The notes beneath the pieces were generated by a model. It saw only the letters and a program-made list of their open reading frames with translations. It was not told where the DNA came from and searched no databases. Positions 1 to 5,762 of a stretch of DNA of 12,423 bases are shown piece by piece. The position numbers were made by a program, and so were the translations under genes. The DNA is from DATKEG01 sp035544515 (GTDB taxonomy: Bacteria; Acidobacteriota; Vicinamibacteria; Fen-336): positions 1 to 12,423 of the forward strand of contig DATKEG010000249.1 of assembly GCA_035544515.1 (NCBI GenBank), given 5' to 3'. Numbering within the stretch: the stretch's first letter is position 1; each line of letters begins with the position of its first letter.

Positions 1-1476
1 GACGAGCACGCCTTCGCGCGTGCGGAACACGGAGGGGATCACCTGATGGCGGCCGTGGTGCTCGGGGACGATCAGCCGCGCTTTCGACCAGGTGGCGCCG
101 CTGTCGGCGGACGTGCGCAGGACGATGGCCAGCGGGCCCCAGGTGGCCGCCACGGACAGGCTGTTGAAGTGGTAGAGCGTGCGGCCGTCGGACCACATCG
201 CGAGCGCGCTGTCGTTGCGGTCGGGTGGGTCCCAGAAGAGCGACGCGTCCTCCCACGCGGTCTGGCCCGCGCGCAGGCGGCTGGCGGCGACCGCGACCTC
301 GCGGCCGCGCTCGGTGACGGTCGTGTACCACACCGCCAGCAGGTCCCCGTTGGGACACTCGACGATGGTGGGCGCGTGGTTGTGCCGGCTGAAAAGCGGG
401 CCTTGCGAATCGTCCGGGATCTTCACGTACGGCCGCGGCTCCTCGAAGTACGGCCGCGTCGGGTCCGGGCCGCCTCGCGTGCCGGAGGGCTTCGCCAGCC
501 GCACATCCTGCTGGTGGCGCGCGGGCGGGGGCGGAGCGAGTGGCGCGCTCTGCGGCCTCTCCCCCAGTGCGACGCGAAGCCCGATCAGCCAGCTCTTGTC
601 CTCCGGCAACGTCCCCATGCGGTTCGCGGAGCGCAGGTAGAAGGCGACCGTGGCGTGGCTGCCGCCGCGAGCCACCTTGAAATCACCGTCGCTGCGACCG
701 GTGGGATCCACCTGGTCGGCGGCTTCGTAGGGACCGTACCAGTCCTCGACCCACTCCTCGACGTTGCCGTGCATGTCATGGAGCCCCCACTCGTTGGCCG
801 GCGTGCGTCCCACCGTGAGCGGCACGACCTCCTCCCGGCCCCGGCCTCTCAGGGGCTCGGGATACCAGCTATTGTCGGGGTTCTTCACGATGCCGTCGGG
901 CAGGCCGTCGCCGAAGGCGAAAGGGCCGGGATGGCCCGCGCGGGCCGCGTACTCCCACTCCGCCTCGGTCGGCAGGCGGTAGGGCCGTCCTTCCTTCCGG
1001 GACAGCCAGTCGCAGAAGGCCTGCGCGGCGTGCCAGTCCACGTAGACGACCGCCTCGTCGCCGTCGATCGAGAAGCCGGTCCGGCCGCGCAGCAGCATGT
1101 GCCGCGGATCGAACCGCTCGTACTGCGCGTTGGTGACCTCCGTGACGCCGAGGTAGAAGGGCCGGCTGATCGTCACCGGATGGACGGGCCGCTCGTCGTA
1201 GTCCCCCGTGGCCGGCAGCCAGATGGGCCGCCCGCCGTGTTCCGTGGCGGCGAGCAGCCCGGCCGGAAGCACGCGGTCGTTGCCCATGGAGAACGTGCCG
1301 GGCTCGACGCGCACGAAGCGCATGCCGATGGAGTTCTCGAAGCTCTTCCCGGTGGGCATCCCTCCTTCGCTGCTCGAGCGCGCCCCGGGCGGCAGGAGCA
1401 GCACGGAGAACAGCACGCCGCCGGCGCCCGTTCGCGCCAGCCGAGAGGGCAGGGTCGCGCGCGGTGGATGCTTCAA
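1..1476 (-). CDS. Secreted FGE-like (SUMF1/EgtB/PvdO fold) plus sialidase-like BNR protein, 3' end outside window
   Basis: I translated this by hand from the complementary strand. It is open for 492 codons to the left edge, so the C-terminus is missing. The best start is TTG at 1476, 5 nt after a GGAGG on the coding strand and 1 nt after the symporter stop; the next in-frame ATG (residue 40) would lose the export signal. Residues 1-36 look like a signal peptide: several Arg, then GVLFSVLLLPPGA. Residues 46-303 form an FGE-sulfatase domain, with GMRFVRVEPGTFSMG, RPVHPVTISRPFY, YRLPTEAEWEYAARAG, GLHDMHGNVEEWVEDWYG, VARGGSH and IGLRVA. The two cysteines of genuine formylglycine-generating enzymes are absent near RGGSH (270-286). 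From about 364 a sialidase-type propeller begins (RHNHAPTIVECPNGDLLAVW, then an Asp-box SADSGATW at 456-463). It is probably exported and acts on a glycan or glycoconjugate; the substrate is unknown. It is the last visible gene of the minus-strand operon and is related to the gene at 5763-8597. Confidence 0.9.
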   Translation of the reverse strand, partial: MKHPPRATLPSRLARTGAGGVLFSVLLLPPGARSSSEGGMPTGKSFENSIGMRFVRVEPGTFSMGNDRVLPAGLLAATEHGGRPIWLPATGDYDERPVHPVTISRPFYLGVTEVTNAQYERFDPRHMLLRGRTGFSIDGDEAVVYVDWHAAQAFCDWLSRKEGRPYRLPTEAEWEYAARAGHPGPFAFGDGLPDGIVKNPDNSWYPEPLRGRGREEVVPLTVGRTPANEWGLHDMHGNVEEWVEDWYGPYEAADQVDPTGRSDGDFKVARGGSHATVAFYLRSANRMGTLPEDKSWLIGLRVALGERPQSAPLAPPPPARHQQDVRLAKPSGTRGGPDPTRPYFEEPRPYVKIPDDSQGPLFSRHNHAPTIVECPNGDLLAVWYTTVTERGREVAVAASRLRAGQTAWEDASLFWDPPDRNDSALAMWSDGRTLYHFNSLSVAATWGPLAIVLRTSADSGATWSKARLIVPEHHGRHQVIPSVFRTREGVLV

Positions 1477-1477
1477 G

Positions 1478-3004
1478 TCAGCCTCCGGCGCGGCGCGCTG
1501 CGGGCGCCGCCTCGGCCTGCGCGGCCGGGGGGAAGAACCAGCTCGCGAGCCACCCGACGACCAGGATCGTGAGCGTCCCGATCACGATCGTGAGGAAGCC
1601 GTGGAAGGGACTGCGGTAGCGGGCGAGCGAACCCGACCACATCGGCGAGACGCTCAGCCACAAGATGACCAGGATGCCGGTGACGACCCCGACCAGGGCC
1701 GCCGGGCTGGTGACCCTTCGGGAGACGAAGCCGAGCAGGAACAGCCCCAGCATCCCCCCGCCGAAGATGCCCGCCAGCAGCCACCAGGCGTCGAGGGCGC
1801 TCTGGATCTGGATCAAGGCCAATGCGATGAGAGTGCCGAGTGCGCCCCAGGCCACGGTCCCCGCGTAGAGTGCGATCATCGAGCCGCGCCCGGAGGTGCC
1901 GCGGCCGACGAAGCGTTCGTAGAAATCCGACATCAGTATGGTGGCCGACGAGTTGAGGCTGGTGGACACGGTGCTCATGGCGGCCGCGAAGATGGCCGCC
2001 ACCACGAGCCCCGTCACCCCTGGTGGGAGCTGTGCGGCGATGAAGTACGGGAGCACCGAGTCCGCCTTCTCCACCGCGCGGTACTCGGCCGGCAGCAGCT
2101 CCGGCCGCGCCGAGTAGAACGCGAACAGCGCGGTGCCGAGCATGAAGAACAGCGCCGAGAGCGGCACGTACAGCAGCCCGCCCAGCCACACGCTCTTGCG
2201 CGCCTCGGCATCCGAGCGCGAGGCGATGTAGCGCTGGATGTAGTTCTGGTCGATGCAGAAGTTCTGCAGGTTGATCACGATCCCGTAGACGAGCACGACC
2301 CAGAAGGTCGCGTCGGCCAGGCTGGGGCCGAAGCTGCCCAGGCTGAACTTGTCCTGGGCGGCGGCCACGGCGAAGACCTCGGCCGGCCCTCCGGGCACGC
2401 CGAAGACCGCCACGGCCAGGCAGGCCAGGGCGCCGAGCGTGAGCACCACCGCCTGCACCGCGTCGGTCCAGATCACGGCCACGATGCCACCCACCAGGGA
2501 GTAGAGCGTCACCGAGGCGCCGGTGAACACGATGAGCCAGCGGATGTCCCAGCCGACCAGCACGTGCATCGGCAGCGCCATCAAGTACGTGACGGCGCCG
2601 ATCCGGGCGAGCTGGGTGAGGAGATAGAAGACGCTGGCGTAGAGCCGCGCCCAGACGCCGAAGCGGTGCTCGAGGTGGCTGTAGGCGGAGACCTCGCGGC
2701 TCTTCCGGTAGTACGGCAGCACCCAGCGCACCGCGATCCAGGTGACGAGGGGCAGCGAAAGGCTGAAGGCGAACGGGTTCCAGTTCGCGGCGAAGGACTT
2801 CCCGGGCAGGGCCAGGAAGCTGATGCTGCTCAGGTAGGTGGCCAGGATGGACAACCCCGTGGCCCAGCCGGGCAGCGACCGGTCCGCGGCCGTGAAGCCC
2901 TCGCGCGAGCGGGTCCTGCGGTAGAAGTAGAAGCCGATGCCCATCGTGCCCAGGAAATAGGCCGCGAGAACCACGAAGTCGAGCGCCGTCACGTGCCTGG
3001 GCAT
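1478..3004 (-). CDS. Sodium:solute symporter (SSS family)
   Basis: This is a 508-residue inner-membrane protein of usual SSS length, with about 12-14 hydrophobic segments. The family couples inward sodium flow to uptake of a sugar, sialic acid, amino acid or similar solute. Family landmarks are visible: the VGGIVAVIWTDAVQ signature (171-184), DQNYIQRYIASRS (252-264), and AAMSTVSTSLNS (341-352), the segment that carries the Ser/Thr ligands of the sodium site in characterised members. The C-terminus is a short Ala/Pro/Arg-rich tail. The ATG at 3004 gives a full first membrane helix, but no good ribosome site precedes it; a GTG four codons later is an alternative. It sits 59 nt after the aldo/keto reductase and 1 nt before the FGE/sialidase-like gene. 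Its context suggests it imports a product released by the exported enzymes. SSS proteins of this kind often accompany sialidase genes, but the true solute cannot be read from sequence. Confidence 0.95.
   Translation of the reverse strand: MPRHVTALDFVVLAAYFLGTMGIGFYFYRRTRSREGFTAADRSLPGWATGLSILATYLSSISFLALPGKSFAANWNPFAFSLSLPLVTWIAVRWVLPYYRKSREVSAYSHLEHRFGVWARLYASVFYLLTQLARIGAVTYLMALPMHVLVGWDIRWLIVFTGASVTLYSLVGGIVAVIWTDAVQAVVLTLGALACLAVAVFGVPGGPAEVFAVAAAQDKFSLGSFGPSLADATFWVVLVYGIVINLQNFCIDQNYIQRYIASRSDAEARKSVWLGGLLYVPLSALFFMLGTALFAFYSARPELLPAEYRAVEKADSVLPYFIAAQLPPGVTGLVVAAIFAAAMSTVSTSLNSSATILMSDFYERFVGRGTSGRGSMIALYAGTVAWGALGTLIALALIQIQSALDAWWLLAGIFGGGMLGLFLLGFVSRRVTSPAALVGVVTGILVILWLSVSPMWSGSLARYRSPFHGFLTIVIGTLTILVVGWLASWFFPPAAQAEAAPAARRAGG
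1482..1486 (-). promoter_or_regulatory. Shine-Dalgarno GGAGG that supports the TTG start at 1476
   Basis: The coding strand reads GGAGG, 5 nt, TTG. The site lies inside the last codons of the symporter gene, whose stop (1480-1478) is between it and the start codon. This arrangement decides the start of the downstream gene and suggests translational coupling with the symporter. Confidence 0.6.
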
Positions 3005-3063
3005 GGGCTGGTGCGACGGAGGCTATTCGCCGGGATATGGCTCGTCAAGCATGAAGGCCAGCG

Positions 3064-4056
3064 CTAGCGGACGGCATGACGGTGCGGACCGGCTTCTTCG
3101 GTGCGGTCGGTCGCCGGGGGTGGCGCCGGCGAAAGGGCGGAGATGGAGTCGCGCAGCTCGGCCGTCATCTCGATGTCGGCCGCGCCCAGGCAGCCGTCGA
3201 GCTGCTCCAGTGTCCGCGCGCCCATCACGGCCGCGGTCACCGCCGGGTGCGAGGCCACCCAGGCGATGGCCAGGGCGGCCGGGTGGTGGCCGTGCTCGCG
3301 GGCCAGCGCCACGAAGGCCTCGGCGATCTCGATATAGGCGCTCTCGCCGTAGCGGGCCTGGTACATCTGGTTGCTGGTCAGGCGGCCCGTCTCCGGCCGG
3401 CGGCTGGCCCCGTACTTTCCGGTGAGCAGCCCGGCCGCCAGCGGGTTGTAGGTCGTCACGCCCAGGCCCTCCGTGGCGGCCATGGGGAGGATCTCGACCT
3501 CGGCCTGCCGCTTGAGGAGGTTGTACATGGGCTGGACGCAGACGAGGCGGTTCCACGCGTGGCGCTCCTGGATGCCGAGCACCTTCACGGTCTGCCAGGC
3601 CGCGAAGTTGCTCACCGCCGTGTGAAGGATCTTCCCCTGCCGCACGAGGTCCTCGAGCGCGCGCAACGTCTCTTCGAGGGCGGTGTCGGGATCGAAGCCG
3701 TGAAGGAAGTAGACGTCGATGCGGTCGGTCCGCAGCCGGTGGAGGCTGGCTTCGACGGCGTTCACGAGGTTGTAGCGGGAGGCGCCCCGCGCGTTGACGT
3801 CCTCGCCGGTCGGGAAGGCGCCCTTGCTGGAGAGGACGATCTCCCGCCGGCAGCCGGCGATCAAGCGTCCCAGGATCTCCTCTGCGCGGCCGCCCGCGTA
3901 GACGTTGGCGCAGTCGAAGAAGTTGATCCCCGCCTCGCGGCAGCGTTCGAAGAGCGCGCGGGAGGCCGCCTCGTCCGCGTCCCCGCCGAAGGTCATGGTC
4001 CCCATGGCCAGCCGCGAGATCTTCAGGCCGCTCCGGCCCAGGTATCGGTATTCCAT
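3064..4056 (-). CDS. Aldo/keto reductase
   Basis: This is a 330-residue, probably cytoplasmic (beta/alpha)8 NAD(P)H-dependent oxidoreductase of normal family length. The catalytic tetrad is recognisable: Asp48 (NFFDCANVYAGG), Tyr53, Lys78 (IVLSSKGAF) and His119 (DVYFLHGFD). Other family landmarks are the opening YRYLGRSGLKISRLAMGTMT, SNFAAWQ after the barrel centre, YNPLAAGLLTGKY, and a cofactor-binding GARTLEQLDGCL near the end. There is no signal peptide. The ATG at 4056 is preceded by AGGAAAGGA, which overlaps the upstream stop codon. The last ~25 residues are a Pro/Ala/Arg-rich extension. The gap to the glycosidase stop is 11 nt, so the two are almost surely cotranscribed. The likely role is reduction or oxidation of a sugar or aldehyde product of this locus; the substrate cannot be assigned. 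Confidence 0.95.
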   Translation of the reverse strand: MEYRYLGRSGLKISRLAMGTMTFGGDADEAASRALFERCREAGINFFDCANVYAGGRAEEILGRLIAGCRREIVLSSKGAFPTGEDVNARGASRYNLVNAVEASLHRLRTDRIDVYFLHGFDPDTALEETLRALEDLVRQGKILHTAVSNFAAWQTVKVLGIQERHAWNRLVCVQPMYNLLKRQAEVEILPMAATEGLGVTTYNPLAAGLLTGKYGASRRPETGRLTSNQMYQARYGESAYIEIAEAFVALAREHGHHPAALAIAWVASHPAVTAAVMGARTLEQLDGCLGAADIEMTAELRDSISALSPAPPPATDRTEEAGPHRHAVR

Positions 4057-4060
4057 CGTG

Positions 4061-4069
4061 TCCTTTCCT
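4061..4069 (-). promoter_or_regulatory. Ribosome binding site of the aldo/keto reductase gene
   Basis: The coding strand reads AGGAAAGGA, then 4 nt, then ATG. The purine run overlaps the TAG stop (4070-4068) of the upstream glycosidase gene, consistent with coupled translation in an operon. Confidence 0.5.
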
Positions 4070-5732
4070 ATCGAGGCAGCCGGCCGCGGACCCTACCGAG
4101 CCGGGCCGCGCGTGCGATCTCGCGGCCGTCGGCCAGGACGCGCAGGCCGGCCCCTCGCCCGTACTTCCCGCCCGTCCGGTCCCACACCACGGTGAGGACG
4201 TGCCCGGCATAGGGCACGCGGTCCAGGCAGAACCAGTCCCACGTTCCTTCGGGAACAAGGGGGTTCACCTCGACGATCTCGTCCGCGCGCGGGCGCAGAC
4301 CGACCAGGCCCGTGATGACGAGGTCGGCGAACCCCGAGTGGTTGTAGTGGTCGCCGCGCCCGTCGAACCGGCCCTTCCGGATCTTCAGCCGCCGCGCGTG
4401 CCATTCCCCGCTGTACGGGTCGAGGTTCTCGTCGATCCAGGGAATCGTGCGTCCGTCCTCCAGCTCCCGCCGGTGGCTTCGCGCGTAGATGCGAAAGGTC
4501 TCGAAGTAGTCGCGCTTCGACATCACCCGCTGATCGTAGTCATTGAGGAGGTTGGCCAGCGCCTTCAGCGTCATCGTCGTCGAGAAGGGCCAGCTCGGCC
4601 CGTTCCACTGGCAGTCGTCGCCCTCCCAGGCGATGCGGAAGCCCGGGTGCCGCTGCTCGGCCGTGGTCGGCCCGTAGGGTGCGCGGAAGCCCCGGGGATC
4701 CGTGAGCTGCGTCCAGGCGGACTCGTATCCCGGATCGGGCAGGCCGAAGTACCAGGGGATGAACCCGATCTGCTCGCGCACGTCCGCCAGCGCTCCTTTC
4801 TCCAGGAGCGTCTTGAAGTACCGCGCCTTCTCGTCCCACAGACGGTCCTGCACGAGCCCCTTCAAGCGGCGGGCCTCGGCGTCGTAGGTGCGGGCCACGT
4901 CCCCACGGCTCGCCAGGCGCGCGATCCGCGAGAGCGCCCGCGCGTTGCCATACATGTAGCTGTTGATGGTGGGCCGGGCGTTGCGGTGGTGCCGCGAGCC
5001 GCTGATCGACTCTTCCATGCCGTCCGCGACGTCGTACTGCCAGAACAGGCCGCCGGGCAGCCGGCGCTCCTTCTCCCAGGCCTCGTAGTCAGCGATGAGG
5101 GCGTCGAGCAGGCCGACCACGAAGCCGGTGTCGCGGTTCACCAGCCAGCGCCCGTAGACTGCGTCCGAGAGCCAGCCGCTGAACTGGTGGAAGCGCGGCT
5201 CCGGCCCGCCGCCGGGGCCCGAGCGCAACCAGAACCGGACGTACTGGTCGATGTAGCGCGGGTCGTGCAGCCACCGCCCCTCGTTGACGTGATGGCCGAG
5301 GGCGCAGCTGATGGCGTTGTGCCGCGTGGCATGACGTACGGGCCGGATGAACTCGGTGAAGATGAACCCGTCAGGGGTCTTCTTCAGGTGCTTGCGGAAC
5401 GCCCACCAGCGATAGTAGTAGGTCTCTTCGAGCGACCTGTCGGGGCACTCGAACGAGGGGATGTTCGCCGCCAGCCACTCCCAGGCGCGGGCGTTCGGCA
5501 CGTGGTTGACGACCCCTTCGTCCACCATCCGGTTGAAGCGCTCGACGTGGAGCTCGAACGATGCGGCATGGAGGGGGCCCGTCCGCGTGGCGCGCGGCTC
5601 TCGCCCGCCAGGGCCGGACGCGAGCATGAGCAGGGCGATGGCGGCTGGCGCGGCTGGCCTGGAGCGGCCTGCCCGGCTTCCGCCTGACGAACGTCCGGTG
5701 GGCTCTGCAGTAGACTCGGTTGACTCGTCCAT
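4068..5732 (-). CDS. MGH1-like six-hairpin glycoside hydrolase, probably exported
   Basis: Counting from ATG 5732 this is 554 residues; a GTG at 5750 would add six. The sequence resembles the mannosylglycerate hydrolase MGH1-like, (alpha/alpha)6-barrel glycosidases related to GH63 and GH37. Landmarks are WWAFRKHLKKTPDGFIFTEF (109-128), NAISCALGHHVNEGRWLHDP, GLFWQYDVADGMEESISGS, RPTINSYMYGNARALSRIA, CQWNGPSWPFSTTMTLKAL, PWIDENLDPYSGEWHARRL and DHYNHSGFADLVITGLVGL. By clan analogy the acid/base region is DGMEES (237-242) and the base is probably Glu435 in DENLDP; this is inference. The N-terminus is odd: about 25 Ser/Thr/Arg/Gly-rich residues precede a hydrophobic AAPAAIALLMLASG, probably a signal peptide or anchor. 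No good ribosome site precedes either start. It is the first gene of the minus-strand operon and diverges from the gene at 5763. It probably cleaves an alpha-glycoside outside the cytoplasm; the substrate is unknown. Confidence 0.88.
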   Translation of the reverse strand: MDESTESTAEPTGRSSGGSRAGRSRPAAPAAIALLMLASGPGGREPRATRTGPLHAASFELHVERFNRMVDEGVVNHVPNARAWEWLAANIPSFECPDRSLEETYYYRWWAFRKHLKKTPDGFIFTEFIRPVRHATRHNAISCALGHHVNEGRWLHDPRYIDQYVRFWLRSGPGGGPEPRFHQFSGWLSDAVYGRWLVNRDTGFVVGLLDALIADYEAWEKERRLPGGLFWQYDVADGMEESISGSRHHRNARPTINSYMYGNARALSRIARLASRGDVARTYDAEARRLKGLVQDRLWDEKARYFKTLLEKGALADVREQIGFIPWYFGLPDPGYESAWTQLTDPRGFRAPYGPTTAEQRHPGFRIAWEGDDCQWNGPSWPFSTTMTLKALANLLNDYDQRVMSKRDYFETFRIYARSHRRELEDGRTIPWIDENLDPYSGEWHARRLKIRKGRFDGRGDHYNHSGFADLVITGLVGLRPRADEIVEVNPLVPEGTWDWFCLDRVPYAGHVLTVVWDRTGGKYGRGAGLRVLADGREIARAARLGRVRGRLPR

Positions 5733-5762
5733 CGTCGATAATCTGGTCACGAGGTGCAGGTC
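5733..5762. promoter_or_regulatory. Divergent start region with shared AT-rich -10-like element
   Basis: Only 30 bp separate the ATG codons of the divergent glycosidase and FGE/PA14/sialidase-like genes. The stretch contains GATAATC (5737-5743), one of the few AT-rich spots nearby. It reads as a -10-like GATAAT on the plus strand and GATTAT on the minus strand. A TTGACT at 5720-5725 lies only 11 nt upstream of it, too close for a standard -35. Any minus-strand transcript from here would be nearly leaderless. Promoter assignment is tentative. Confidence 0.3.
5751..5754 (+). promoter_or_regulatory. Shine-Dalgarno GAGG that supports the ATG start at 5763
   Basis: GAGG is followed by 8 nt and ATG. 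This favours ATG 5763 over the in-frame GTG at 5754, which would overlap the GAGG itself. The ATG start also places two positive residues directly before the hydrophobic signal-peptide core. Confidence 0.55.

Noticed and set aside
46..1572. A 508-codon plus-strand open frame over the left-edge gene, and a 619-codon one over the symporter (1208-3067)
   Set aside because: Both are antisense shadows. The minus strand encodes a clear FGE-like domain and a complete membrane transporter with family motifs.
4200..5687. A 495-codon plus-strand open frame antisense to the glycosidase
   Set aside because: It has low-complexity, Val/Arg/Pro-rich composition with no motif, opposite a well-matched glycoside hydrolase.
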